Origin: Bacillus spongiae
Lineage (GTDB): Bacteria; Bacillota; Bacilli; Bacillales; Bacillaceae_K
DNA: 50,606 nt
Assembly (NCBI RefSeq): GCF_037120725.1
Contig: NZ_JBBAXC010000022.1
Location: 1 to 50,606, forward strand
Direction of reading: 5' to 3'
Below, one piece after another: positions 8,921 to 17,333 of the stretch. Every line of letters begins with the position of its first letter. The first letter of the stretch is position 1. Position numbers and translations under genes: made by a program. The notes beneath the pieces are model-generated. The model had not been told where the DNA came from. It did not search any database and was given only the letters and a program-made list of their open reading frames with translations.

Positions 8921-9122
8921 TGATCTTACTCTATATAACTGGAGGAATATTCAATTTCTGACATTCAGGCTTAAATAACGGCAAACCAAAAATCCTGATC
9001 AATATTGTTACCTTAGAAGGACGAATGCTGAAATAGTTGACACAATTTTTTGTGAGTTAAGAATGAAAAGGGACATTTCTCTTATGGGTAAAATGAAAAG
9101 ATTCATTACATATTTATTTTAT

Positions 9123-9157
9123 AAGCGACGTCGTCGAGGACACGTCGCTTTTTTTAT
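9123..9157 (+). terminator. Stand-alone terminator upstream of module 2
   Basis: An 8-bp stem AAGCGACG (9123-9130) pairs with 9143-9150 and is followed by a T7 run. It is not preceded by an intact gene, though a TTGACA-like box occurs at 9037-9042, so a short untranslated RNA ending here is possible. Otherwise it insulates the module 2 operon. Confidence 0.65.
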
Positions 9158-9249
9158 TTATTCAAAAAAGAAGATTGCTACATTCCTTGTTATAGTACAA
9201 CAATATTTATGTAAAATAGACACCCGTCCAATCACTTCTGTTTATCAAT

Positions 9250-9288
9250 TATACAATAGAGTGAAAATAAAAATTAATGAAAAGGGAG
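9250..9288 (+). promoter_or_regulatory. Candidate -10 and RBS of beta-helix module 2
   Basis: TATACAATA at 9250-9258 lies 22 bp before AAAGGGAG (9281-9288), mirroring the arrangement at 5368-5403. It fits a mother-cell sigma -10 except for its first base. A -35 is not clear. Confidence 0.3.
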
Positions 9289-9297
9289 ATGTTTTCA

Positions 9298-9606
9298 TTG
9301 AGTTTACCAAATTTTCCAGATCCATTTCACGGATTACCGAGTTTGAATAAAACCAATACACTTTTATTTCTGTTAGCTAGTGTAGGACAGGAAGAGCTTG
9401 CCCTAGCACATATTATGAATGCTGAGGGAGAAAAAATCCAGGCTGCCGTTGCAGCATTTGAGAAGGATTGTTTAACCATTGAAGAGGTTATTGCTGTTAA
9501 TGATAATGTAAATGATGTGTTAAAAAATGTGATTAAAAAAGAAATGTTGCTTCAATTTAAAGTAGAGAACGTGATAGAGCTATTTGAAAAAGTGGAGAAA
9601 TGTTAA
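9298..9606 (+). CDS. Small helical partner protein, module 2
   Basis: A 102-residue paralogue of the protein at 5413-5721, with the same PNFPDPF N-terminus, the same LALAHIMNAEGEKIQAA core and the same C-terminal Cys (ends VEKC). The ATG at 9277 precedes the ribosome binding site and the ATG at 9289 abuts it. The TTG at 9298 is 9 nt from AAAGGGAG and aligns with the start of the paralogue, so I use TTG. Changes between copies are mostly at charged positions (Asp to Lys, Val to Lys near the C-terminus). It is co-transcribed with the beta-helix gene 34 bp downstream. Confidence 0.75.
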   Translation: MSLPNFPDPFHGLPSLNKTNTLLFLLASVGQEELALAHIMNAEGEKIQAAVAAFEKDCLTIEEVIAVNDNVNDVLKNVIKKEMLLQFKVENVIELFEKVEKC

Positions 9607-9640
9607 CAATGTTACGTCGTAAATGGGGAGAACAGAAATC

Positions 9641-10579
9641 ATGACAATCCACGTTGTACCAACAGATTTTGCAACAGTTCAAGATGCAATTACGAATGCA
9701 AATCCAGGAGATAGCATTCATATATTAGCAGGCATTTATGATGGGTTTACAGTGACGGATGATAAACCACGATTAAAAATTTACGGTTGTGGGAATGAGA
9801 AAACCATTATTTTTGGAAATCATATAGTTGCTGTAAACGCAGAGAAAACCGAACTACAAAAACTGACAGTTAGAGATTTTAACGGTGACGGAATAAAAGT
9901 GAATTCAAGTTTTAATTTTCTTCATCAAGTTAAGTCAATTGGTAATGAGAATGATGGATTCGAGATAAATGGTGACCATAACTTCATCTCAGATTGTTCT
10001 AGTTCATTTAACAGAGATGATGGATTTGATGTAAATGGAAACAGTAACTGTATTGTAGATTGTCACAGTCTAAACAATAGACAAGGTGGATTTTGCATTG
10101 ATGGGAATGCTAATTTCGTTCTAAATAATATAGCGAAAGAAAATGGAAGTAATCAAACACAGCATTTCGGTTTTCTATTGGAAAATAATGATGAGAATAC
10201 GGATGGAGGAGCATTCAATTTTCTTTTTGGTAACACAGCTCGTAAGAATATTGGAGCTGGAATCGTTTGCGAAGGAGCAGACAACAATAGTATCAAAAAG
10301 AACCGAATTTGTAAAAATGAATCGAGTGGGATTTTACTGACGAGCCAGGCTGATCAAAATGTGATTGACACGAACACCATTCGAAACAACGGAACTGGGG
10401 GATCAGGCTCTGGAATTTTCATTGCTGATGGTGCTGGTGGAGCGGATAAAGAGAATGCCATCAAATTTAATAGAGTGAAGAAGAATGTAGAACTAGATAT
10501 TAAAATAGAAGGTCCTGTAGAAGAAAATATATTCGATGGAAATAAATGTGATAATAGTAATGGGAATGTTTGTAACTAA
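9641..10579 (+). CDS. Right-handed beta-helix protein, module 2
   Basis: A 312-residue paralogue of 5764-6765. The start is ATG 9641, which gives MTIHVVPTDFATVQ, matching MTIFRVPEDFPQVQ in copy 1. GGGGAG lies 10 nt upstream, so the earlier in-frame ATG at 9623 is unlikely. PbH1-type rungs follow one another: NDGFEINGDHNFISDC, RDDGFDVNGNSNCIVDC, QGGFCIDGNANFVLNN, with Asn/Asp ladders at the turns. A GCGNEKTIIF segment aligns with GCGIGRTIF in copy 1. Cys occurs repeatedly at rung ends and near the C-terminus (ends NGNVCN). No signal peptide. The beta-helix proteins look far less alike than their small partners. Confidence 0.8.
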   Translation: MTIHVVPTDFATVQDAITNANPGDSIHILAGIYDGFTVTDDKPRLKIYGCGNEKTIIFGNHIVAVNAEKTELQKLTVRDFNGDGIKVNSSFNFLHQVKSIGNENDGFEINGDHNFISDCSSSFNRDDGFDVNGNSNCIVDCHSLNNRQGGFCIDGNANFVLNNIAKENGSNQTQHFGFLLENNDENTDGGAFNFLFGNTARKNIGAGIVCEGADNNSIKKNRICKNESSGILLTSQADQNVIDTNTIRNNGTGGSGSGIFIADGAGGADKENAIKFNRVKKNVELDIKIEGPVEENIFDGNKCDNSNGNVCN

Positions 10580-10587
10580 TCAAGCAA

Positions 10588-10626
10588 CAAAAACCGTCCT
10601 TCCCTAAAGGGCGGTTTTTGTTTTGT
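10588..10626. terminator. Bidirectional terminator between module 2 and the lipoprotein
   Basis: A 14-bp stem (10588-10601 with 10607-10620, one G-U pair) has T5 on the plus strand and A5 on the other side, which is a T run on the minus strand. It serves module 2 and the convergent lipoprotein gene. Confidence 0.8.
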
Positions 10627-10643
10627 ACTATACTCTTTAGGAA

Positions 10644-10988
10644 TTAATTCACTTCATCAAAAAGCAGATAGTTATTTTCAGTTGTTTTGGCGACTAAATA
10701 ATGGTCATAATTTTGAACGCTATAAATGACGGTTCCAGGTTCGAGCACGTTTGAGGTAAGGTTTTCGGTTGGATGAAATTGTTCATCAATTTTTTCGCTG
10801 ATTTCGCCAAGCTCTTTAGACAACGTAAATGATTTCGTGTCGGGTACACTAACATAGATTTTATCATCAACAATCATCATTGGCCCGTACCCGCATAAAT
10901 CATAAGGTGTGGCAGTCTCTTTCCCATTACAAGCCGTTAATAAAAGAATGCAGAATCCGAATATAAACAATAACTTCTTCTGTTTCAT
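10644..10988 (-). CDS. Small lipoprotein, function unknown
   Basis: A 114-residue protein with a lipoprotein signal peptide: KQKK, a hydrophobic stretch, then the lipobox LLTAC with the lipidated Cys at residue 20. The mature part has strand-forming segments (MMIVDDKIYVSV, GTVIYSVQNYDHYLVA) but no domain I recognise. AGGAGGGG lies upstream of its ATG. It is monocistronic between module 2 and the divergent puc operon. Confidence 0.65.
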   Translation of the reverse strand: MKQKKLLFIFGFCILLLTACNGKETATPYDLCGYGPMMIVDDKIYVSVPDTKSFTLSKELGEISEKIDEQFHPTENLTSNVLEPGTVIYSVQNYDHYLVAKTTENNYLLFDEVN

Positions 10989-11270
10989 GTTTCCCCTCCT
11001 AAATTAAGTAGCTATGCTATAAGTAGTATTCAAGCTCGTCTTTGAACATGTATAGAAAAAGGACGAGGATTTCACTTTTTTACAGCACTGTGATTTAAGA
11101 AGAAAATTCATAAAAGATCAATGGATGATGTAGTATTGTTTCTCGATTTTTCCACCTTCTTTGGTTAGGATGAGGAGGACATGCTTTTTAGTTGAACTTC
11201 TTGTACGGATGTTCTAATTGGGCCGTTACTATCATACAACTAGAGAGAAAATGGGGGAAAGGGGGAAACG

Positions 11271-13616
11271 ATGGATCAGTATAGATTAATAGGTAAAAGT
11301 ATCCCTAGAAAAGAAGGGGAAAATAAAGTAACCGGTAGAACCAAATATGTTGATGATCACCCTGAGGCAGGTACCCTATTTGTTCAACTTGTGACAAGTC
11401 AATGTGCTCACGGTTATATTCGTAACATCAATACGACTGAGGCGTACCATGTCCCTGGTGTACTTCGTGTTGTGCTGGGGAATGACTTCCCTTACCCGGT
11501 TGGGTCAACCATTGTCGATCGACCCCCATTGGCGTTTGAAAAAGTTCGATATTTTGGTGAACCAATCGCTATGGTCATTGCAACTAGTGAAGTTTCTGCC
11601 AAAAGAGCGGCTCTTTCCATTCAGGTTACGTATGATGAATTACCTGTTGTGAATTCAGCCTTACAAGCCTATGAGAGCACTGCCCCGCTCGTACACGAAA
11701 ATATTAATCAATACAAAGTGATGAAAGAGAGAATTCGCCCTGAACATGGGACAAATATTGCCAACCGAACAAAGGTAAGAAAAGGAGATACAGAAAAGGG
11801 ATTTTCACAGAGTGATATCGTAATAGAAGAATATTTTACACTTCCACAATCGGATCATGCTGCCATGGAAACAAGAGGGGTAATAGCGGAAATAAAGCCC
11901 AATGGAGACGTAGAGATTACGTCAGCTTCCCAAAGCCCATTTGAAATTAGGAGAGATTTAAGTGATGCATTTGGTCTAAATGCAGGAAACATTCATGTGA
12001 CAGTTCCATTAGTGGGAGGAGGCTTCGGAGGAAAGACCGCTGTACAGTTAGAGATTTTAGCTTATCTCGCTTCAGTACATGTAGGTGGGAGAAAGGTGAA
12101 ATTACGAAACACGAGAGAACAGGATTTTATCACCTCTCCAGTCCATATCGGATTGGAGGCAAAAGTGAAATTAGGATGTACGAAAGCTGGGAGATTACAA
12201 GCAGCAGAGTTTTTATTTTTGTTTGATGGTGGTGCTTACTCAGGAAGTGGAGTGTTGATGAGTACCGTCGTTGCTCTTGATTGCACGGGCCCGTACTCAA
12301 TTGAACATGTCACATGTGATTCATTATGCATGTACACGAATCACCCTTATGCAACGGCATTCCGTGGGTTTGGCCATTGTGAATTTAGTTTTGCTGTGGA
12401 AAGAGCAATCGATATAATAGCTGGTAAATTAGACATATGCCCGTTGGAATTTCGAATGAAGAATGCTATTACACCTGGAGATACAACTCCTTCACAAGTA
12501 AGAATTACACCTAGTAACATGGGTGACGGAATCGCTTGTTTAAAGAAACTTAAGGAATTGATCAACTGGAATGATGGGGTTGTATTCCATGAATCAAAAA
12601 ATAAAGTGAGAGCCAAGGGAATTTCCTTCGTATGGAAAAACTCCTCTACAAGTGTAAATGCCGGAGCAGGTGCGACCCTCATTTTTAATGAAAACGGGAG
12701 TGTTACGATTAACTGTGGGGCTGTTGAAATCGGACAAGGAACGAAAACCGTGTTGGCACAAATGGTGGCAGAACGCTTAAAGATGGAGATAGAGGATGTG
12801 CACATAAAAATGGAGGTGGATACTCAAGTAGCCCCTGAACATTGGAAAACGGCTGCTAGTCGAACGACGTATTTAGTTGGAAATGCTGTATTGGCCGCGA
12901 CGGAAGATGCAATGCAGCAACTAAAAGAAACAGCTAGTAAACTATTGGCTCTACCCTTAGAAAAGCTAGAAATAGAAAATAAAAAAGTATACGAAAAGAA
13001 TGTTGAACGGAACTATATAGATTTTGCCCAAATTGCGTTTGGAATTGTTAACGAGAATGGAGAAGTAATAGGTCAACAAGTTATCGGAAGAGGCTCGTAT
13101 GTGTTTGAAGGGTTAAAGGAAGCGAATAAGGATACAGGAGTTGGACAGTCTGGTCCTGAATGGGGTGTCGCCGCTCAAGCTGTCGAAGTAGAGTACAATC
13201 CGTCAACTCACACCTATAAGCTGCTTCAAGCAGTCTGTGTAATCGATGCGGGGAAAATATTAAATAAAAAAGGAGCCGAAACACAAGTCTTTGGGGCAAT
13301 GAACATGGGAATAAGTTTCGCCTCACGAGAAGCCTTTTATTTTGACGAAAAAGCAAGAGTGTTAAATAATCAATTCCGTTCATATAAACCCATTCATTTT
13401 GGACAACAGCCCACTTATAAAGTAGCCTTTGTCGAAACACCACATAGTCACTCCCCTTTCGGATCACGCGCTATTGGTGAGCACGGTATTCTTGGCATGC
13501 CAGCCGCCTTAGCCAATAGTCTTTCAACTGCTGCAAATGTTTCACTTTACCGGTTGCCTATTACACCAGAGTCAATTTGGAGAGTAGTAAGCCATCAGGA
13601 CGGTTTTTCGTCATGA
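11271..13616 (+). CDS. pucD: Xanthine dehydrogenase molybdopterin subunit
   Basis: A 781-residue large subunit of the xanthine oxidase family, which binds the molybdenum cofactor and hydroxylates hypoxanthine/xanthine. Visible signatures are RPPLAFEKVRYFGEPIA near the N-terminus, VGGGFGGKT (cofactor-binding loop), TAFRGFGHCE (the substrate Arg region), VEIGQGTKT, and near the end SRAIGEHGILGMPAALANS, which carries the catalytic Glu of the GE motif. Length is typical of bacterial PucD/XdhB. First gene of a five-gene operon; the next gene overlaps its stop (ATGA). The strong AAAGGGGG ribosome binding site suggests this is the transcript's first cistron. Confidence 0.92.
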   Translation: MDQYRLIGKSIPRKEGENKVTGRTKYVDDHPEAGTLFVQLVTSQCAHGYIRNINTTEAYHVPGVLRVVLGNDFPYPVGSTIVDRPPLAFEKVRYFGEPIAMVIATSEVSAKRAALSIQVTYDELPVVNSALQAYESTAPLVHENINQYKVMKERIRPEHGTNIANRTKVRKGDTEKGFSQSDIVIEEYFTLPQSDHAAMETRGVIAEIKPNGDVEITSASQSPFEIRRDLSDAFGLNAGNIHVTVPLVGGGFGGKTAVQLEILAYLASVHVGGRKVKLRNTREQDFITSPVHIGLEAKVKLGCTKAGRLQAAEFLFLFDGGAYSGSGVLMSTVVALDCTGPYSIEHVTCDSLCMYTNHPYATAFRGFGHCEFSFAVERAIDIIAGKLDICPLEFRMKNAITPGDTTPSQVRITPSNMGDGIACLKKLKELINWNDGVVFHESKNKVRAKGISFVWKNSSTSVNAGAGATLIFNENGSVTINCGAVEIGQGTKTVLAQMVAERLKMEIEDVHIKMEVDTQVAPEHWKTAASRTTYLVGNAVLAATEDAMQQLKETASKLLALPLEKLEIENKKVYEKNVERNYIDFAQIAFGIVNENGEVIGQQVIGRGSYVFEGLKEANKDTGVGQSGPEWGVAAQAVEVEYNPSTHTYKLLQAVCVIDAGKILNKKGAETQVFGAMNMGISFASREAFYFDEKARVLNNQFRSYKPIHFGQQPTYKVAFVETPHSHSPFGSRAIGEHGILGMPAALANSLSTAANVSLYRLPITPESIWRVVSHQDGFSS

Positions 13617-14449
13617 TTCCATTTGATTTCGAATATTTTCAACCAAGCTCAATAACTGAAGCCATCCAGCTTTTCCAACAACTTTATGAAAAGCAGAAAG
13701 GGCCTTTATATTACGGGGGTGGGACGGAATTCACAACACTCGGCCGGTTTATGGATTTGACTAGAGCGGTCATAGACATAAAGAAAATTCCAGAGTGTAA
13801 CATAATAGAACAGAATGGTTCAGAGCTAGTCGTAGGAGCAGCACTAACACTTACGAAACTGGCAGAAGACGATAGATTCCCTCTTTTAAGTCAAGTAGTT
13901 GCCAATGTAGCTGATCGAACTGCACGAAATCAAATCACACTTGGAGGTAACATTAATGGGATGATCCCTTATCGGGAGGGGGTTTTGCCTTTTTTAGTAT
14001 GTGATAGTACTTGTGTGATTGCAGGCAAAAACGGGCTTCGGTACGAACCAATCCAGCAGCTTTTTAAGAAAAGGTTACGACTAGAAAAAGGAGAGTTTCT
14101 TGTTCAACTGAGGACACCATTACGAGAAATAAACGCTCCCTTTTACTACGTGAAAAAAAGAAAGATCGACAAGATCGATTACCCGCTTATTTCCATGGCG
14201 TCAATTAAGAAAGAACATGTCATTCAATTCGCTTTTAGCGGGTTATGTGCTTTTCCATTCCGTTCCATTCCGATGGAGAAAACACTTAATAATCAACAGC
14301 TGCCTCTAAAAAAAAGAATCAATCAGGCGTTCTTAATGATCCCAGCACCGATTAAAGACGATATACGTGGTTCTAGAGCTTACCGTGAATTTGTTCTCCA
14401 AGAAATAGTCACAACGATGATTGAAACGTTGGAAGGAGGTACAGTGTGA
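13613..14449 (+). CDS. pucC: Xanthine dehydrogenase FAD-binding subunit
   Basis: A 278-residue FAD subunit that passes electrons from the iron-sulfur subunit to the acceptor. YYGGGTEFTTL (first FAD-contacting loop), AVIDIKKIPE and TLGGNINGMIPYREGVLPFL (second FAD loop) are diagnostic of the family. The ATG at 13613 overlaps the pucD stop as ATGA and starts the conserved MIPFDFEYFQP; an in-frame upstream ATG at 13577 lies inside pucD and is rejected. The gene overlaps pucE by 4 bp, so translation of the operon is coupled. Confidence 0.9.
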   Translation: MIPFDFEYFQPSSITEAIQLFQQLYEKQKGPLYYGGGTEFTTLGRFMDLTRAVIDIKKIPECNIIEQNGSELVVGAALTLTKLAEDDRFPLLSQVVANVADRTARNQITLGGNINGMIPYREGVLPFLVCDSTCVIAGKNGLRYEPIQQLFKKRLRLEKGEFLVQLRTPLREINAPFYYVKKRKIDKIDYPLISMASIKKEHVIQFAFSGLCAFPFRSIPMEKTLNNQQLPLKKRINQAFLMIPAPIKDDIRGSRAYREFVLQEIVTTMIETLEGGTV

Positions 14450-14910
14450 TAACAAAGCTTACCGTTAATATAAACGGACAAATAAGTGAAGCAGTCGTGA
14501 GGATGGCGGAAACACTTCTTGAAACACTTAGAGAACAATACGGTTTAACAGGGGCTAAACGAGGGTGTGAAAATGGAGATTGTGGTAGTTGTACCGTTTT
14601 AATTGATAACATACCGATAAAGTCTTGCATGCTCCTTACAGTAGAGACAAGAGAGAAAAAAATTGTTACGATTGAAGGTTTGCATAATACCCCTATACAA
14701 CAAGCCTTTCTCGAGAAATGGGCCTTTCAATGTGGCTATTGTACATCAGGGTTTATTATGAACGCTCACTCTCTTATTCATCACCACCCAGATGCTGATG
14801 ATGAGCGAATAGAAGATTGGCTAGGTTCTAACCTTTGTCGTTGCACTAGTTACCAAGAAATTAAAGAAGCGGTCAGCTCCGTCCTTAAAAAGAATCATGA
14901 TAGGAGTTGA
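14446..14910 (+). CDS. pucE: Xanthine dehydrogenase 2Fe-2S subunit
   Basis: A 154-residue small subunit with two [2Fe-2S] clusters. The N-terminal plant-ferredoxin-type cluster uses GCENGDCGSC and a later Cys (IKSC); the C-terminal helical cluster uses CGYCTSGF and the CRCTSY motif. It starts with GTG at 14446, which overlaps the pucC TGA, with GGAAGGAGG 5-6 nt upstream. Electrons pass from the Mo centre of PucD through these clusters to FAD in PucC. Confidence 0.93.
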   Translation: MITKLTVNINGQISEAVVRMAETLLETLREQYGLTGAKRGCENGDCGSCTVLIDNIPIKSCMLLTVETREKKIVTIEGLHNTPIQQAFLEKWAFQCGYCTSGFIMNAHSLIHHHPDADDERIEDWLGSNLCRCTSYQEIKEAVSSVLKKNHDRS

Positions 14911-14915
14911 CACGA

Positions 14916-15857
14916 GTGCATGATATTTTAGACATAGTGGTGAAAAAGCCGCTCCCAATCACGTTGGCGACGATCATTCAGACAGAAGGATCATCTTATC
15001 AAAAGGCAGGAGCCATGATGGCCTTCGACAAGAATGGAGAACAAATCGGCATGCTAAGTGGTGGTTGTATTGAAGAGGAGCTCTCACATTATGTAAATGA
15101 CTTATCCCCTAATAAATGGGCAACCAAAGAGATAGATATGACAGAAGATAGCTGGTTTTCAGAAGCAGGGTGTTACGGTGTCCTTTATGTACTATTGGAA
15201 ACGGTTGATGAAACCGTACAAGAGTTTCTTAGAAGAGTGGTCATGTATATCGATGCGGGACTTTCAGTGAAAATAGTGAAGCACTTAGGCAAATCCGAGA
15301 CGTTATGTATTTGTGAAAATGGACACCACTTTGGTAATTGGCAAGGGGAGGTTGAAAAAGTGAAACACGTACGAGAGGGATTACATGGTTCAATGTATGT
15401 TCAAACCATCCTTCCTCGACCAAGGTTGATCATATTTGGTGCAGGAGAAGATGCAAAGCCACTCGTCTTATTAGCAAAGCAAAATGGCTTCTCGATTACC
15501 ATTAGTGACTGGCGTGAAAGCCTGTGTACACCGAGGAGATTTCCTGAAGCCGACCATTTTTTCATCGGGTTTCCAAGTGAAATTTTTCATCAGTTAGCGA
15601 TACAAAAAAAGGACTTTGTCGTCATGATGACCCATCATTTGGAGCGGGATGAAGAGTTGCTAAGATTACTTTCTAAAGAGCCTTGTCGATATGTTGGAAT
15701 ATTGGGATCAAAGGAAAGAAAAACTCGTTTATTTGCACAAATTAAGGAACCAGAATGGGTGTTTTCACCGGTTGGCCTTTCGATTGGTGCAAGAGGTCCA
15801 AATGAGATTGCTGTCAGTATAATGGGAGAAATTATCCAGCAATTAAGGAAGGCATAA
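14916..15857 (+). CDS. pucA: XdhC/CoxI-family molybdenum cofactor insertion protein
   Basis: An XdhC-type chaperone that binds molybdenum cofactor, protects its sulfuration and delivers it to the apo-dehydrogenase. TEGSSYQKAGAMM and LSGGCIEEEL form the N-terminal XdhC domain, and LIIFGAGEDAKPLVLLA starts a Rossmann-like C-terminal domain ending in LSIGARGPNEIAVSIMGE. TAGGAG directly abuts the TTG at 14907 but is 9 nt from GTG 14916, so GTG 14916 is the likelier start (MHDILDIV). It overlaps nothing but follows pucE by 5 bp. Confidence 0.88.
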   Translation: MHDILDIVVKKPLPITLATIIQTEGSSYQKAGAMMAFDKNGEQIGMLSGGCIEEELSHYVNDLSPNKWATKEIDMTEDSWFSEAGCYGVLYVLLETVDETVQEFLRRVVMYIDAGLSVKIVKHLGKSETLCICENGHHFGNWQGEVEKVKHVREGLHGSMYVQTILPRPRLIIFGAGEDAKPLVLLAKQNGFSITISDWRESLCTPRRFPEADHFFIGFPSEIFHQLAIQKKDFVVMMTHHLERDEELLRLLSKEPCRYVGILGSKERKTRLFAQIKEPEWVFSPVGLSIGARGPNEIAVSIMGEIIQQLRKA

Positions 15858-15859
15858 CG

Positions 15860-16450
15860 ATGAAGATTATAGGTGTTTATTTGGCAGCAGGAAATAGCAA
15901 GAGGACGGGTCCAGGAATTCATAAACTTTATTTTCCCATTCAACAGATTCCCCTAGGAAATTTAGGGTTAAGATCTGCTCTCGCATCCAATCTTCATGAC
16001 GTTATTGTCGTCACTAATGACGTGCACTGGATTCTTCCAAGTCTACGGGAAGATCGTATCATTATTCATTCATGTGAGCAGTCTACGTATGGTCCAGCCC
16101 ACTCGCTGCATAGTGGTATTTTAGAAGCAGAACGTTTAGAGGCAGATGGAGTTTTGGTAATGCTTGCCGACCAACCGTTTATTACAAGCGAACTATTGAA
16201 CCAAATTATGGAGCAATTTCAGTTGGACAAAAGCGTTGACTTTGTCGCCACTAGCTTCAAGGGGATTCCTCAGCCTCCTGTGTTATTTTCTAACCGGTTG
16301 TTTTCAAAGCTAAAATGCCTATCTGGGAATAGAGGAGCTCACTCGATTTTAAAGGACCCTCAATATAAAAGGAAAATACTTTCCTATGATCAACCAGAAT
16401 TACTGCGAGATATTGATACTTGGGAAGACTATTTATTCTTTAACAAATAA
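15860..16450 (+). CDS. pucB: MobA-like nucleotidyltransferase, molybdenum cofactor cytidylyltransferase type
   Basis: A 196-residue NTP-transferase (MocA/PucB type) that attaches a nucleotide to molybdopterin for the xanthine oxidase family. YLAAGNSKRTG is the LAAG-x-S-x-R-x-G nucleotide loop, slightly altered because the family usually has RMG after S. VLVMLADQPFIT carries the metal-binding Asp, and the PPVLFS and GNRGAHSIL motifs follow. Starts 2 bp after pucA. It is the last gene of the operon; no clear T-rich hairpin was found directly behind it. Confidence 0.87.
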   Translation: MKIIGVYLAAGNSKRTGPGIHKLYFPIQQIPLGNLGLRSALASNLHDVIVVTNDVHWILPSLREDRIIIHSCEQSTYGPAHSLHSGILEAERLEADGVLVMLADQPFITSELLNQIMEQFQLDKSVDFVATSFKGIPQPPVLFSNRLFSKLKCLSGNRGAHSILKDPQYKRKILSYDQPELLRDIDTWEDYLFFNK

Positions 16451-16683
16451 TTATAGGTGTGTATGATACGATTAGCTTATTAAAACGGGTAGATTTGTAC
16501 AACACGCTTTTTTCTTTTCTCCTATTATTTTGGTTAGCATTTACGTCTCTTTTTTTATAGTTTTTCCTCTTGAATAGATAGAATCCTTTCTTTTTTTGTA
16601 AAATATGTATACGATAAGGAGGAAGGAATCCTTTCTATTTAGAATGGTTGTACAAATAGAAAAAGAGATAGGAGTGGTGACCA

Positions 16684-17094
16684 ATGATTGAAAACCCTTC
16701 AAGAGAAGAAATAAAGCAAATATTACATAAGGCAAAAACAATTGCGGTTGTCGGTTTAAGCGGAAATCCTGAGCGAACTTCTTATATGGTTTCAGAAGCG
16801 ATGCAAAACGCAGGATATAAAATTATCCCTGTTAATCCGACAGTTGATAAAGTTCTAGGCGAAAAGTCAGTCCGATCATTAACAGACATTCAAGAGCATG
16901 TGGATATCGTCAATATTTTTAGACGGCCTGAACATCTACCCGAAATTGCTAAGGATTTCGATAAAATGGATGCGGACGTATTTTGGGCACAACTCGGTGT
17001 GGTCAATGAAGAAGCTTATGAATTTTTGAAAGAGAAAGGCTACACAACCATAATGGATCGATGTATTAAAGTGGAGCATGCTTTAACAAAATAG
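16684..17094 (+). CDS. yneT: CoA-binding domain protein YneT
   Basis: A 136-residue single-domain Rossmann protein of the CoA-binding family related to the succinyl-CoA ligase alpha N-terminus: IAVVGLSGNPERTSYMVS near the N-terminus, IIPVNP, and VDIVNIFRRPEHLPEIA. B. subtilis has its yneT at this same place, between plsY and parE. TAGGAG lies 10-12 nt before ATG 16684. Its function is unknown, perhaps sensing CoA compounds. It is followed by a complex terminator, so parE needs its own promoter. Confidence 0.88.
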   Translation: MIENPSREEIKQILHKAKTIAVVGLSGNPERTSYMVSEAMQNAGYKIIPVNPTVDKVLGEKSVRSLTDIQEHVDIVNIFRRPEHLPEIAKDFDKMDADVFWAQLGVVNEEAYEFLKEKGYTTIMDRCIKVEHALTK

Positions 17095-17100
17095 GAAAGT

Positions 17101-17150
17101 AAAGCAAGCAAAAGCACGAATATGCTTGCTTTTTTCGTGTTTTTTTTTTT
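17101..17150 (+). terminator. Double overlapping terminator after yneT
   Basis: Hairpin A is a 10-bp stem (17101-17110 with 17123-17132) with T6 behind it. Hairpin B (CACGAA 17115-17120 with TTCGTG 17134-17139) overlaps A and is followed by about 11 T. The two cannot form together. Confidence 0.75.
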
Positions 17151-17259
17151 AGAATACGTCATAAAGGGCAAGGATTTAACGAAAGAGGATTTGCCAAATA
17201 AAAATAAAACAGTAAAATAAAGCATAGACCATAACAATACTTATGATAAAATAAGAATT

Positions 17260-17273
17260 CGAACATTCGTTCT
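17260..17273. promoter_or_regulatory. LexA (DinR) SOS box before parE
   Basis: CGAACATTCGTTCT matches the Bacillus LexA consensus CGAAC-N4-GTTCG at 9 of 10 fixed positions. It sits about 60 bp before the parE start and just past a TATGATAAA -10-like sequence (17242-17250). From memory, parE-parC of B. subtilis belong to the SOS regulon. Confidence 0.7.
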
Positions 17274-17333
17274 GATTTGATAAAAACTACTAATATAAGC
17301 TATCTATAGGCATTAATTGAAAGGGGAATGGAT

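Noticed and set aside
9063-9350. 95-codon plus-strand frame upstream of and into module 2
   Set aside because: It reads through a strong terminator hairpin (giving RRRRGH) and ends inside the real module 2 gene in another frame.
12347-12805. 152-codon frame opposite pucD, and others opposite parC (21248-21622) and pucA
   Set aside because: Opposite well-conserved genes, no translation signals, no protein-like character.
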